This document shows, piece by piece, positions 35,374 to 44,539 of a DNA stretch of 64,000 nt. Position 1 is the first letter of the stretch; every line of letters starts with the position of its first letter. The notes beneath the pieces are model-generated. The model did no database searches. It was given only the letters and a program-made list of their open reading frames with translations, and was not told the DNA's origin. Source of the stretch: Pseudomonas saxonica (GTDB lineage: Bacteria; Pseudomonadota; Gammaproteobacteria; Pseudomonadales; Pseudomonadaceae); contig NZ_VFIO01000001.1 of the NCBI RefSeq assembly GCF_007858365.1, positions 1,116,001 to 1,180,000 of the forward strand, written 5' to 3'. The position numbers and the translations under genes were made by a program.

Positions 35374-35410
35374 AAAAAAAGCCCAGCTCCGAAGAGGCTG
35401 GGCTTTTTTT
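35374..35410. terminator. Terminator after rpsI
   Basis: GCCCAGC / GCTGGGC with a 9-nt loop, flanked by A7 and T7, so it can work in both directions. It ends the rplM-rpsI unit. Confidence 0.85.
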
Positions 35411-35425
35411 GAACGAAGCTGCGAA

Positions 35426-35818
35426 TTAACGCTTCGAGTACTGCGGACGCTTACGCGCTTTACGCAGACCGACTTTCTTACGTTCAACTTCACGAGCATC
35501 GCGAGTTACGAAGCCTGCTTTGCGCAGAGCGCCACGCAGAGTTTCGTCGTACTGCATCAGTGCGCGAGTGATACCGTGGCGGATTGCGCCAGCTTGACCA
35601 CTTACACCACCACCGATCACGGTGACGTAGATATCGAATTTCTCGACAGTCTCAGTCAGTTCCAACGGTTGACGAACTACCATGCGGGCAGTTTCGCGAC
35701 CGAAGAAATTCTCCAGAGTGCGGTTGTTGATCGAGATGTTACCGGTACCTGGACGCAGGAAAACGCGTGCGGTTGCGGTTTTACGACGGCCAGTGCCGTA
35801 GTTTTGAGTCGCCGACAT
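35426..35818 (-). CDS. rpsI: 30S ribosomal protein S9
   Basis: A 130-residue ribosomal protein, starting [19 protein letters not shown], with the very basic C-terminal tail [12 protein letters not shown] that reaches the P-site tRNA. It follows rplM after 14 nt as in most bacteria. Confidence 0.99.
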   Translation of the reverse strand: MSATQNYGTGRRKTATARVFLRPGTGNISINNRTLENFFGRETARMVVRQPLELTETVEKFDIYVTVIGGGVSGQAGAIRHGITRALMQYDETLRGALRKAGFVTRDAREVERKKVGLRKARKRPQYSKR

Positions 35819-35832
35819 AATGAACTATTCCG

Positions 35833-36261
35833 TTAAAACTTCAGTTCTTGGGGCTGCTGAGCAGTATGAGGGTGAGCAGCGCCCGCATAGACTTTCAGCT
35901 TACGGTACATGTCGCGACCCAGTGGGTTTTTAGGCAGCATGCCTTTAACCGCGGTCTCGATCACGCGCTCAGGAGCTTTGGCGATCAGCTTTTCGAAGTT
36001 GATCGACTTAATCCCGCCCGGGAAACCGGAGTGAGAGTAGTACATTTTGTCAGTGGTTTTAGCACCAGTGACACGGATCTGCTCAGCGTTGATAACAACG
36101 ATGTAATCACCGGTGTCAACGTGCGGAGTGTATTCCGGCTTGTGCTTGCCACGCAGACGGCTGGCGATCTCGGTGGCCAGACGACCCAGGGTCTGACCAG
36201 CAGCGTCGACGACAAACCAGTCGCGCTTTACTGTTTCTGGTTTAGCAGTAAAAGTTTTCAT
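35833..36261 (-). CDS. rplM: 50S ribosomal protein L13
   Basis: A 142-residue large-subunit protein, starting [15 protein letters not shown], with the conserved [10 protein letters not shown] and HSGFPGG segments. It is first in the rplM-rpsI operon. The 246 bp upstream, shared with the divergent tas-type gene, should hold its promoter; I see only a modest candidate (TTGACT about 70 bp before the ATG). Confidence 0.99.
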   Translation of the reverse strand: MKTFTAKPETVKRDWFVVDAAGQTLGRLATEIASRLRGKHKPEYTPHVDTGDYIVVINAEQIRVTGAKTTDKMYYSHSGFPGGIKSINFEKLIAKAPERVIETAVKGMLPKNPLGRDMYRKLKVYAGAAHPHTAQQPQELKF

Positions 36262-36507
36262 TCTTTATAGCCTCAGGGGCCGCCCTGTAAATTAGACGGC
36301 GGATCTTACTGAATAGTGCGTACTTTGACAAGTCAAAGGCAGCCGGATACAGACGCTATCGGGGGCTCGGGTCAGCGCGTCCGTTCAACGGCAAGATTCT
36401 TCGGCAGGCGGCGCATCACTTCCACTGCAGAAAGAGGTCGGCAATTATGCAGATTGCGAAAAAAAATACAACCTGCTTTTATGTTTGTTTACCCGAAGGA
36501 GCATCCG

Positions 36508-37548
36508 ATGGACTATCGAAAGCTGGGCAGAACCGAAGTAAAAGTCAGCGAAATTGCTCTCGGCACCATGACCTGGGGCGAGCAAAACACCCAGGCTGAA
36601 GCCTTCGAGCAGATTGCCTACGCCAAAAACGCCGGCATCAATTTCATCGACACCGCCGAGATGTATCCGGTCCCCCCAAAAGCCGAAACTTACGCCACAA
36701 CCGAGCGCTATATCGGCAACTGGTTCAAGGAACACGGTGACCGCGCCGACTGGATTCTGGCCAGCAAGATCGCCGGCCCAGGCAATGGCATCGACTACAT
36801 CCGTGACGGCCAGCTCAAACATAATCGGACCCACATTGTGCAAGCGCTGGATGCCAGCCTCAAGCGCCTGCAAACGGACTGGATCGACCTTTACCAACTG
36901 CATTGGCCTGAACGCAGCACCAACTTTTTCGGGCAACTGGGCTACACGCACAACGCCGACGAGCAGTTCACACCGCTGGAGGAAACCCTCGAGGCGCTGG
37001 ACGAACAAGTCAAAGCCGGCAAAATCCGCCACATCGGCCTGTCCAACGAAACACCGTGGGCCACCATGAAGTTTCTGCAACTGGCCGAAAGCCGTGGCTG
37101 GCCACGTGCCGTTTCGATCCAGAACCCCTACAGCCTGCTCAACCGCAGCTTCGAAGTGGGCCTGGCTGAAATCGCCATTCGCGAACAATGCGGGCTTCTC
37201 GCCTACTCACCCCTGGCGTTCGGCATGCTCTCAGGCAAGTACAGTGGTGGCGCACAGCCGCCAAAAGGCCGCCTGAGCCTGTACAGCCGCTTCTCACGCT
37301 ACTCCAACCCGCAAGCTGTTGCTGCCTGCGAGCGTTACGTGGCCCTGGCCCGTGAGCACGGTCTTGATCCGGCGCAAATGGCGTTGGCGTATGTCACCCA
37401 GCAACCCTTCGTGACCAGCAACATCATTGGCGCAACCACGATGGAGCAACTCAAAAGCAACATCGCCAGCGTTGATGTGAAGCTCTCGGATGAGGTTCTG
37501 GCGGGGATAGAAGCCATCCACAAGGATCAGCCAAACCCCGCGCCATAA
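36508..37548 (+). CDS. tas: NADP(H)-dependent aldo-keto reductase, Tas family
   Basis: A 346-residue aldo-keto reductase close to E. coli Tas (shared phrases GTMTWGEQNTQAEA, AEMYPVPPK, IQNPYSLLNRSFEVGLAE). The start is ATG 36508 with AAGGAG upstream. The catalytic tetrad is visible: Asp and Tyr in DTAEMY, Lys in ASKIAGP, His in LHWPE. The natural substrate is unknown; Tas can rescue tyrosine auxotrophs in E. coli. It stands alone on the plus strand between rplM and a repeat element. Confidence 0.93.
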   Translation: MDYRKLGRTEVKVSEIALGTMTWGEQNTQAEAFEQIAYAKNAGINFIDTAEMYPVPPKAETYATTERYIGNWFKEHGDRADWILASKIAGPGNGIDYIRDGQLKHNRTHIVQALDASLKRLQTDWIDLYQLHWPERSTNFFGQLGYTHNADEQFTPLEETLEALDEQVKAGKIRHIGLSNETPWATMKFLQLAESRGWPRAVSIQNPYSLLNRSFEVGLAEIAIREQCGLLAYSPLAFGMLSGKYSGGAQPPKGRLSLYSRFSRYSNPQAVAACERYVALAREHGLDPAQMALAYVTQQPFVTSNIIGATTMEQLKSNIASVDVKLSDEVLAGIEAIHKDQPNPAP

Positions 37549-37568
37549 CCACGGTTATCAATCGTCCC

Positions 37569-37699
37569 GTAGCAGCTGGCACAGGCTGCGTTCGATTGCG
37601 TAGCGATCGTAAACCCAGGCACCGCGATTTTATTCAAAGATCGCTCCCCCCAGATTTACGACGGCTTCGCCGCCGGACGCAGCCTGCGGCAGCTGCTAC
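37569..37699. repeat. REPIN-like inverted repeat element, 131 bp
   Basis: Two REP-type ends in inverted orientation: GTAGCAGCTGGCACAGGCTG at the left, and at the right a complement matching over 26 bp with 3 mismatches. Internal hairpin-forming parts are CGATTGCG-TA-GCGATCG and ACGGCTTCGCCGCCG. Same size and ends as 42691-42821 and 48884-49013. Confidence 0.8.
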
Positions 37700-37790
37700 G
37701 GATTTAGCATGCAGCCCTAGACACACAGGATAAAAAATAAGACGATCCAGCCGTAAGTTGACCAATTTCACCTATAAGAATAATCAAATC

Positions 37791-38786
37791 ATGTCTAATC
37801 AACTCTCTACGCCCCTGCGGCGCGTCAGCATATTGGCCATTGATCGGGTATTTGCTTCAACCCTGATGCAAGCCAAGGATTTTTTTCATCTGGCCAGCCT
37901 GCGGCATGGCAAACAATTGGGCCAAGGCCTGACCGCCAGTTTTGAAACCCGACTGGTCAGCCCCGACGGCTTGCCTGTGAGCAGCTTCAGCGATGTCGCC
38001 ATTCCCGTCGATGGCGCACTGGAAGACACCGACATCATCATCCTCCCGGCCTTCTGGGACGACTTCGACACCCTCCTCCAACGCTACCCGCAAATCCTGC
38101 CGTGGCTGTGTGCCCAGCATGCGCGCGGTGCGGTGTTGTGTGCCGAAGCCACCGGCGCCTTCTGGCTGGCAGAAGCCGGCTTGCTGGACGGCAAGGAAGC
38201 GACCACTTACTGGCGCTTTTTCACGACCTTTGCCACTCGCTATCCGCAGGTGCAGCTTAATCAGGACAAGCACCTGACCGACGCCGACAACCTCTACTGC
38301 GCAGGTGGTCCGACCTCAGCCTGTGACCTCTATATCTACCTGATCGAGCGTTTTTGCGGCGCCAACATCGCCCAGGCCGTTGCCCGCGACATCCTCTACG
38401 AAGTGCAGCGCAACTACACCACAGGGCCTATCGGTTTTGGCGGGCAAAAACTGCATCAGGACGTGATCATCCTGCAGATCCAGCACTGGCTCGAAGAGCA
38501 TTTTGCCGACAAATTCCGCTTTGAAGACGTGGCCCGCGAACACGGCATGAGCATTCGCAACTTTATGCGCCGCTTTCAGACCGCCACCGGCGACAAGCCC
38601 TTGCACTACCTGCAACGACTGCGCATCGAAACCGCTAAAGGGCTGCTCTCGGCCACCCGCAAAAGCATCAAGACCATCAGTTACGATGTGGGCTACGACG
38701 ACGCGAGCTTCTTTGCGCGACTGTTTCGCCAACACACCGAACGTTCCCCCCATCAATATCGCCAGCAGTTTCAGCAAGCGGCTTGA
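37791..38786 (+). CDS. AraC-family regulator with DJ-1/PfpI-like domain
   Basis: A 331-residue GlxA-type transcriptional regulator. The N-terminal amidotransferase-like domain (about 8-180) contains AVLCAEATGAFWLAEAGLL at the usual nucleophile-elbow position. The C-terminal AraC HTH domain covers about 225-325, with FEDVAREHGMSIRNFMRRF and SYDVGYDDASFFARLFR. The start is ATG 37791; an upstream in-frame TTG is less likely. Ligand and targets are unknown; the neighbours give no clue. A strong terminator follows. Confidence 0.9.
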   Translation: MSNQLSTPLRRVSILAIDRVFASTLMQAKDFFHLASLRHGKQLGQGLTASFETRLVSPDGLPVSSFSDVAIPVDGALEDTDIIILPAFWDDFDTLLQRYPQILPWLCAQHARGAVLCAEATGAFWLAEAGLLDGKEATTYWRFFTTFATRYPQVQLNQDKHLTDADNLYCAGGPTSACDLYIYLIERFCGANIAQAVARDILYEVQRNYTTGPIGFGGQKLHQDVIILQIQHWLEEHFADKFRFEDVAREHGMSIRNFMRRFQTATGDKPLHYLQRLRIETAKGLLSATRKSIKTISYDVGYDDASFFARLFRQHTERSPHQYRQQFQQAA

Positions 38787-38803
38787 ATCAGCGCCCTGAA
38801 TGC

Positions 38804-38832
38804 AAAAGGCCTGCAATCGCAGGCCTTTTTTT
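38804..38832. terminator. Bidirectional terminator between the AraC-type gene and zapE
   Basis: GGCCTGC / GCAGGCC with a 4-nt loop between A4 and T7. It can end both convergent genes. Confidence 0.87.
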
Positions 38833-38845
38833 GTACAGCGTTGGA

Positions 38846-39940
38846 CTAAGGCTTGTGCGCCCGCGTCAGGTACTCGTGGGACTGCATTTCAAGCAGACGA
38901 CTCAGCGTGCGCTGGAATTCGAAATTCAATCGCCCGCCGGTGTAGAGGTCTTTGAGCTCAACCTCGGCCGAGATGATCAACTTGACGTTACGGTCGTAGA
39001 ACTCGTCGACCATGTTGATAAACCGACGGGCAATATCGTCAGTTTTGACGTCCATCTGCTCGACCCCGCTGAGTATCACGGCATTGAAGATTTTGCCGAG
39101 CTCGATGTAGTCGTTCTGGCTACGCGGGCCATCGCACAGCTCACGGAAATCAAACCAGGCCACGTCATCGCACGTACGCAATGCACGGATGGTGCGGTTT
39201 TCGATGATCAGCTCATCGTTTTCGATTGCCCGGGTGGAATTGTGCGTCAGCGCCTTGAAGCTTTCGCGCAGGGACTTTTCAGACTCCTCGTTCAACGGGA
39301 AGTGGAACAACTCTGCCTGCTCAAGGTGACGCAAACGGTAGTCGACGCCACTGTCGACGTTGACGATGTCAGTGTTCTGCTTGATCAAGGCAATCGCCGG
39401 CAAGAAGCGTGCACGCTGCAAACCGTCTTTGTACAAGCCGTCCGGCACGATGTTCGAGGTCGCGACCAGTGTGACGCCATTTTTGAACAACTCTTCCATC
39501 AGCGTGCCGAGAATCATGGCATCGGTAATGTCCGAGACAAAAAACTCGTCAAAACAGATCACCCGCGCCTCATCGGCAAAGCGCTTGGCAATGATGGTCA
39601 GCGGGTTCTTTTCGCCAGGAAGCGTGCGCATTTCTTCATGCACGCGCTTCATGAAGCGGTGAAAGTGCGTCCGCACTTTCTCCTTGAATGGCAACGCGTC
39701 GAAAAAGGTATCAACCAGATAGGTTTTGCCCCGTCCAACACCGCCCCAGAAATACAGGCCTTTGACCGGCGTGCGTTCTTTTTTGCCGAACAGCTTGCCG
39801 AACATGCCCGGCTTGCTTTGCGAAGCGGCCACCAGGTCGTCGTACAGACGCTGCAAATGGCGCACAGCGTTTTCCTGCGCAGCATCATGGAAGAAGTCCG
39901 GGCGTTTCAGATCTGCTTGGTATCGTTCTAGAGGCGTCAT
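38846..39940 (-). CDS. zapE: Cell division ATPase ZapE
   Basis: An AFG1-like AAA ATPase that joins the late divisome and can destabilise FtsZ polymers in E. coli. It has 364 residues, with Walker A GGVGRGKT (about 67-74), Walker B VICFDEF and sensor motif TSN. It lies near zapG and the ribosomal pair as in other gammaproteobacteria, though separated here by trpS and a hydrolase. Confidence 0.95.
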   Translation of the reverse strand: MTPLERYQADLKRPDFFHDAAQENAVRHLQRLYDDLVAASQSKPGMFGKLFGKKERTPVKGLYFWGGVGRGKTYLVDTFFDALPFKEKVRTHFHRFMKRVHEEMRTLPGEKNPLTIIAKRFADEARVICFDEFFVSDITDAMILGTLMEELFKNGVTLVATSNIVPDGLYKDGLQRARFLPAIALIKQNTDIVNVDSGVDYRLRHLEQAELFHFPLNEESEKSLRESFKALTHNSTRAIENDELIIENRTIRALRTCDDVAWFDFRELCDGPRSQNDYIELGKIFNAVILSGVEQMDVKTDDIARRFINMVDEFYDRNVKLIISAEVELKDLYTGGRLNFEFQRTLSRLLEMQSHEYLTRAHKP

Positions 39941-39958
39941 AATTCGTTAGCAAGGCAA

Positions 39959-39990
39959 CAAAAACGGGCCGTCACTGTAGCGACGGCCCT
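39959..39990 (-). terminator. Terminator after trpS
   Basis: Minus strand: GGGCCGTC / GACGGCCC with an 8-nt loop, followed by GTTTTTG. It lies 40 nt past the trpS stop and before zapE. Confidence 0.8.
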
Positions 39991-40031
39991 GAGGAATGGC
40001 AATCAAACCTGTGTCGAAACGTCGCACTTTC

Positions 40032-41387
40032 TCAGTCTTGCGCAGGCACCAGCGCCACACGCAGAGCTTCGATAGCTGCATCACGGGCATCCGCGCCGGC
40101 AAACACCGGGCTGTCAGCCACACAGCTGTCGTTGAGCCACAGGCTAAAGCTCAGATCGTCGGTGCGAATATCAAGGGCTTCGCCACTCTGCAACTGTTTG
40201 GTCACCTGACCGGCGGCTTTACCGTCGGCAAAACTGCGCGACAACAGCAACTGCTCGCCATCGGCTGCCAGTAAACGGAAGCGGAAACTGCCATCCTCAT
40301 CACGGAAGCTGACAAACCGCGGGCCTTTCGCCGCTTTCTTTTTGCTGGCAGCGCTGGTTTGCGCCGCGCCGACAAACGAACGCAGGCCAACTGCCTCACG
40401 CAGTTCAGCGAGAAAGGGCGTCGCTGTTTTGCGGGCCTTTTGCGCACCGGCCAACAGAATGTCTTCCATGTCGGCAGGACGCGACATCAGCTCGTGATAA
40501 CGCTCGCGTGACTCACCCAGCTCGCCGTCCAGCAGCTTGAACAGCCGCTCTTTGGCCTCTCCCCAGCCCATGCCCTGCAACAGCTCGCTACGGAACTCTG
40601 CCGCTTGCTCAGGCGTCGAGAACGCTTGATACAAGGTGAACAGGTGCGAATTGTCAGGGTCTTTCGGCTCACCCGGTGCGCGGGAGTCGGTGACAATGCG
40701 CGAGATAGCGCTTTTCATGTCCTTGGCGCTGCTGAACAACGGAATGGTGTTGTCGTAGCTTTTGGACATCTTGCGGCCATCAAGACCCGGCAGCGTGGCT
40801 ACGCTTTCTTCGATCAACGCCTGGGGCATGGCGAAAAACTCTTTGCCGTTGCCAAACAGGTGATTGAAACGCTGCCCAATATCACGAGCCATTTCCACGT
40901 GCTGGATCTGGTCGCGGCCGACCGGCACTTTGTGGGCGTTGAACATCAGGATGTCCGCCGCCATCAACACCGGATAGCTGTACAGCCCCATGGTGATCCC
41001 CGCATCCGGGTCTTCGCCGTTTTCCAGGTTTTTGTCGACCGAGGCTTTGTAAGCGTGGGCGCGGTTGAGCAAGCCCTTGGCTGCCACACAGGTCAACAAC
41101 CAGGTCAGCTCAGGGATTTCCGGAATGTCTGACTGGCGATAAAACGTAACGCGATCAACGTCCAGCCCGGCCGCCAGCCAGGTCGCGGCGATTTCCTGAC
41201 GCGAACGCTGAATGCGCTGCGGGTCATCGCACTTGATGAGGGCGTGGTAGTCGGCCAGAAAGTAGAACGAGTCGGCATTGCTGTCACGGCTGGCCACGAT
41301 CGCAGGGCGAATAGCCCCGGCGTAGTTGCCCAGGTGCGGCGTGCCGGTGGTGGTGATACCGGTAAGAATTCGGGTACGAGTGGTCAT
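40032..41387 (-). CDS. trpS: Tryptophanyl-tRNA synthetase with C-terminal extension
   Basis: A class I synthetase charging tRNA-Trp. The start is ATG 41387 ([15 protein letters not shown]); a TTG eight codons upstream also fits. It has 451 residues, longer than the common form of about 330. The HIGH-like motif is TPHLGN and the KMSKS motif is GRKMSKS. After about residue 335 there is a Lys-rich linker ([11 protein letters not shown]). Then comes a small domain with [18 protein letters not shown] that resembles a DUF1508/YegP unit. The adjacent hydrolase gene ends 24 nt upstream, so the two may be cotranscribed. Confidence 0.95.
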   Translation of the reverse strand: MTTRTRILTGITTTGTPHLGNYAGAIRPAIVASRDSNADSFYFLADYHALIKCDDPQRIQRSRQEIAATWLAAGLDVDRVTFYRQSDIPEIPELTWLLTCVAAKGLLNRAHAYKASVDKNLENGEDPDAGITMGLYSYPVLMAADILMFNAHKVPVGRDQIQHVEMARDIGQRFNHLFGNGKEFFAMPQALIEESVATLPGLDGRKMSKSYDNTIPLFSSAKDMKSAISRIVTDSRAPGEPKDPDNSHLFTLYQAFSTPEQAAEFRSELLQGMGWGEAKERLFKLLDGELGESRERYHELMSRPADMEDILLAGAQKARKTATPFLAELREAVGLRSFVGAAQTSAASKKKAAKGPRFVSFRDEDGSFRFRLLAADGEQLLLSRSFADGKAAGQVTKQLQSGEALDIRTDDLSFSLWLNDSCVADSPVFAGADARDAAIEALRVALVPAQD

Positions 41388-41411
41388 GGGTAATCGCTTA
41401 TCAGGCTGCAA

Positions 41412-42041
41412 TCATTTCGAAAGGCGTGGCGCTACCAACTCTTTGAGGTCAGTCAGCTTGCCGTGAAAAAAGTGCCCGCATTCTGCCACTTTCAGCAGCT
41501 CATGGGGACGTGACAGGTGTTCAGACCAGTCATACACCAGCTGGGGTTCAATCACTTCGTCGGTTTCAGGCTGGATCACAGTCAGCGCGCACTGCGCGGG
41601 CAGCGAGTCAGCATCACTTAAACGCATCACGGCAGGCGCGACCATAAACACGCGCTCAAGCGTGACGCCTGCTTTCTCAAGACGCCCGCCGAGGCTGGCC
41701 GCAACAAAACCGCCAAATGAAAAACCCAACAGGGTGATCGGTAAGCCCGGGTGCTTTTCGAGCAACCAGTTGGCCGCCGCGTACGCATCATCAACTTCAC
41801 CGGCGCCCATGTCGTGGCTACCGGCGCTGGCTCCAGTGCCACGGTAATTGAATCGCAAGGTTACAAAACCGGCATCACGGGCCGTACGTTGCAGGGTTGA
41901 AACCACTTTATTCAACATCGTCCCACCCTGTACCGGGTTGGGATGACACAGCAACGCGAGGCCGCGAGGCTCAACGTGATCAAGGTATAAAGCTTCCAAC
42001 TGGCCGACCGGGCCATCAATGAATAACGCTGTTTCACGCAT
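41412..42041 (-). CDS. Alpha/beta hydrolase of the dienelactone-hydrolase-like type
   Basis: A 209-residue cytoplasmic hydrolase of unknown substrate. The motif HPNPVQGGTM is at about 34-43, the nucleophile elbow GFSFGG near 105, an acidic residue lies in QPETDEV, and the catalytic His is in CGHFFHG. The start is ATG 42041; a TTG two codons earlier is possible. It lies 24 nt before trpS on the same strand. Confidence 0.9.
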   Translation of the reverse strand: MRETALFIDGPVGQLEALYLDHVEPRGLALLCHPNPVQGGTMLNKVVSTLQRTARDAGFVTLRFNYRGTGASAGSHDMGAGEVDDAYAAANWLLEKHPGLPITLLGFSFGGFVAASLGGRLEKAGVTLERVFMVAPAVMRLSDADSLPAQCALTVIQPETDEVIEPQLVYDWSEHLSRPHELLKVAECGHFFHGKLTDLKELVAPRLSK

Positions 42042-42186
42042 AAGCAAAAAGGAACTCCGTGACCTAAAAGTGGGTCGACTCGTCTAGCTGATAGATTCTG
42101 TCTGAGATATTTGCGAGTGGATCGCGGTATACAGCGCAGGTCCGAGCCGTTAACGTAAAGCAAAGCCGTTTATAGAGGAAGGACTC

Positions 42187-42621
42187 GTGGAACACTCGCT
42201 CTTAATTTGGTTGTTGCCGACTCTAGCCTTGGTTGCCGGTGTCGCCATTGGTTTTCTGCTTGCTCGTCTGCTGCCCAATGCCGCGCCTAACCGCACGCAG
42301 CGTCAGCTAGACGACATCCAGGAACGTTTTGACAGTTATCAAAGTGAGGTGGTAACCCACTTCAACAGCACCGCCAATTTGATGAAGAAACTCAATCAGA
42401 GTCATCAGGACGTGCAAGAACATCTCGCCGAGGGTGCCAATCGTCTGGCCCTGGACGAGCTGACTCGCCAACGCCTGCTGGCCGCCCTGAATTCTGACGT
42501 GGCGCAACCCCATCGCGAGCGCATCACTCCGCCGCACAGCACCGAGCCGCCACTGGATTACGCGCCAAAAAGCGCAAACGGCCCTGGCATGCTGGATGAG
42601 CACTACGGCTTGAAGAAGTAA
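42187..42621 (+). CDS. zapG: YhcB/ZapG family (DUF1043) inner-membrane protein
   Basis: A 144-residue protein starting at GTG 42187 with GGAAGGA upstream. One N-terminal membrane helix (about 5-29) is followed by a coiled coil (about 38-100) and a Pro-rich tail. In E. coli YhcB interacts with division and envelope proteins. It is transcribed away from the hydrolase-trpS unit and is followed by a strong terminator. Confidence 0.92.
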   Translation: MEHSLLIWLLPTLALVAGVAIGFLLARLLPNAAPNRTQRQLDDIQERFDSYQSEVVTHFNSTANLMKKLNQSHQDVQEHLAEGANRLALDELTRQRLLAALNSDVAQPHRERITPPHSTEPPLDYAPKSANGPGMLDEHYGLKK

Positions 42622-42643
42622 TTTTTCCGGTTAAACGCTCACT

Positions 42644-42681
42644 AAAAAGCCCCGTGATCTGTAAGGATCACGGGGCTTTTT
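42644..42681 (+). terminator. Strong terminator after zapG
   Basis: A 16-bp perfect stem AAAAAGCCCCGTGATC / GATCACGGGGCTTTTT with a 6-nt loop, then TATT. Confidence 0.9.
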
Positions 42682-42690
42682 ATTGGATCT

Positions 42691-42821
42691 GTAGCCGCCG
42701 CCGAAGGCTGCGTCCGGCGGCAAAGCCGTCGCAACCTATGACAACCCGATTTATCTGTTTGACCGCAATCTCAACGTTTACGATTGCTTCGCAACCGGAC
42801 GCCGCCTGCGGCAGCTGCTAC
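42691..42821. repeat. REPIN-like inverted repeat element, 131 bp
   Basis: The left end GTAGCCGCCGCCGAAGGCTG and the complemented right end agree over 27 bp with 4 mismatches. Internal GGCGGCAAAGCCGTCG and CGATTGCTTCGCAACCG correspond to those of the element at 37569. It ends 17 bp before the stop of the OmpA-like gene. Confidence 0.8.
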
Positions 42822-42837
42822 AAAGCTTGCGTATACG

Positions 42838-43554
42838 TTAAGGGTATTGCTGAACAGTTCCTGCTTGCTGATAGTTCATACCCGGAATCGGCGCCAGGGT
42901 GATTTGCACGCGGCGGTTCATGGCACGACCATCAGGCGTTGCGTTGCTGGCAATCGGGTCCGCAGGCCCCATACCTTTGACCGTCAGGTACTGGCCGCTC
43001 ACGCCCTGAGAGGTCAAATAGGTGGCCACGCTCTGCGCACGCTGCTGGGAAAGCTGCATGTTGTAGGCATAAGATCCGGTGTTGTCGGTGTAACCCACCA
43101 CCTGAATTTGCTGTTGATTGTTCAATTGCTTCAAGGAGTTCGCCAAGGTGTTCAGCGGCTGATAGAAACTTGGGGCTATGTTCGCCGAGTTGGTGGCAAA
43201 GGTAATATTGCCCGGCATTACCAGCGTGATGTTGTCGCCCTGACGCTGAACTTCTACCCCGGTATTGGCCATGCTGGCACGCAATGCAGCTTCTTGTTTA
43301 TCTGCGTAGTAACCATAGCCGGCAGCCCCAAGACCTGCCACCGCGGCACCAATCAGAGCGCCCTTGCCACGGTTATTGTGGTCGATGGCCGCACCTGCAA
43401 CAGCACCGGCCAACGCTCCCAAACCACCGTAGGTAGCCGTTTTGCTCAGGCCAGTAGACCCTTGACCTTGATTGTCATAAGGGTTGGGGGAAGCGCAACC
43501 AGCCAGCAAGGCCATTGCACTGGCCGCAATAATCAAACGACGCGAGTTGAACAT
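42838..43554 (-). CDS. OmpA-like peptidoglycan-binding lipoprotein (YiaD type)
   Basis: A 238-residue lipoprotein. The start is ATG 43554 with AGGAGCTTC upstream. Lipobox LLAGC is at 17-21. A glycine-zipper region (YGGLGALAGAVAGAAIDH, AALIGAAVAGLGAAGYG-like) precedes an OmpA C-terminal domain with VVGYTDNTGSYAYN and NRRVQITLAP. It should anchor the outer membrane to peptidoglycan. It stands alone between a repeat element and deoC. Confidence 0.9.
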   Translation of the reverse strand: MFNSRRLIIAASAMALLAGCASPNPYDNQGQGSTGLSKTATYGGLGALAGAVAGAAIDHNNRGKGALIGAAVAGLGAAGYGYYADKQEAALRASMANTGVEVQRQGDNITLVMPGNITFATNSANIAPSFYQPLNTLANSLKQLNNQQQIQVVGYTDNTGSYAYNMQLSQQRAQSVATYLTSQGVSGQYLTVKGMGPADPIASNATPDGRAMNRRVQITLAPIPGMNYQQAGTVQQYP

Positions 43555-43736
43555 GGTGAAGCTCCTGTCAATCTTTCTGGGGGCAAAAACATGGGCGTTA
43601 GACTTCTGTGGAGCGTTGGAACACGACCAACGGTAAAAATTCCACCCACCCTTTGGGCGATTACGATAGCTGCCGGATCGCCAGCCCACAAATCAAGCCG
43701 CCTTAAAACACCCTCCCACAGATTGATTAACTCACC

Positions 43737-44420
43737 TCAGTAGCCCGAACCTGTCGCTTGAGCGCCCGTCACAATGGCGATACCCGAACTGGTGCCCAAC
43801 CGCGTAGCACCCGCTTCAATCATCGCCACGGCTGTCGCGTAGTCGCGTACACCGCCCGACGCCTTGACGCCGATATCAGCACCCACCACCCGACGCATCA
43901 GCGCCACGTCTTCAACCGTAGCTCCGCTGCGGCTGAAGCCTGTGGAGGTTTTGACGAAAGCCACGTTCAACTCGCGGCAGATTTCACAGGCGCGGATTTT
44001 CTGCTCGTCATCCAACAAGCACGTTTCCAGAATGACTTTCAGCGGCACGATGCCACACGCCTGCTTCACGGCGTCAATGTCATCACGTACAACCTCCAGC
44101 AACCCTTCTTTCAATGCGCCGATATTGAGCACCATATCGATTTCACCCGCGCCAGCGGCAATCGCCTGCGCGGCTTCAAAGGCTTTGCTGGCGGTTAAAC
44201 CGGCACCCAGCGGGAAGCCCACCACAGCACAGACCTTCACCTTCTGACCCACCAGCAATTGCGCTGCATGAGGCACTTGGCCAGAATTGACGCACACGGA
44301 ATAAAACCCATGCTCCTGCGCTTCACGGCACAATGTGGCGATCTGCTCACGCGAGGCATCAGCGGCCAACAGCGTGTGATCGATATACTGGGCCAGTGCT
44401 GCGGGTTCAATCTTGATCAT
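43737..44420 (-). CDS. deoC: Deoxyribose-phosphate aldolase DeoC
   Basis: It splits 2-deoxyribose-5-phosphate into acetaldehyde and glyceraldehyde-3-phosphate. It has 227 residues. The Schiff-base Lys is in FVKTSTGF (Lys157) and the proton-relay Lys in GVKASGG (Lys186). It is divergent from deoR across 119 bp containing two operator-like palindromes. It supplies the last step for the deoxyribokinase operon at 45307-48710. Confidence 0.97.
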   Translation of the reverse strand: MIKIEPAALAQYIDHTLLAADASREQIATLCREAQEHGFYSVCVNSGQVPHAAQLLVGQKVKVCAVVGFPLGAGLTASKAFEAAQAIAAGAGEIDMVLNIGALKEGLLEVVRDDIDAVKQACGIVPLKVILETCLLDDEQKIRACEICRELNVAFVKTSTGFSRSGATVEDVALMRRVVGADIGVKASGGVRDYATAVAMIEAGATRLGTSSGIAIVTGAQATGSGY

Positions 44421-44483
44421 GCTTTAGATCCTTTTATGAGCCATGACCTGTGAGCGCATCAACGCCCCAAGCCAAACCTGTTG

Positions 44484-44499
44484 TGTTGCTAATTTAACA
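44484..44499. promoter_or_regulatory. Candidate DeoR operator 1 (deoC-deoR intergenic)
   Basis: TGTTGCTAATTTAACA: half sites TGTTG and TAACA spaced as in the known E. coli DeoR 16-bp operator (TGTTA-N6-TAACA), one mismatch. It lies 64 bp before deoC. Confidence 0.6.
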
Positions 44500-44504
44500 A
44501 TTAG

Positions 44505-44520
44505 TGTTACTTTTTTACCA
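44505..44520. promoter_or_regulatory. Candidate DeoR operator 2 (deoC-deoR intergenic)
   Basis: TGTTACTTTTTTACCA: half sites TGTTA and TACCA with the same spacing, one mismatch. Its centre is exactly 21 bp from operator 1, two helical turns. It lies 19 bp before the deoR start, fitting autorepression. Confidence 0.55.
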
Positions 44521-44539
44521 CAATTAATCGACTGTCGGA

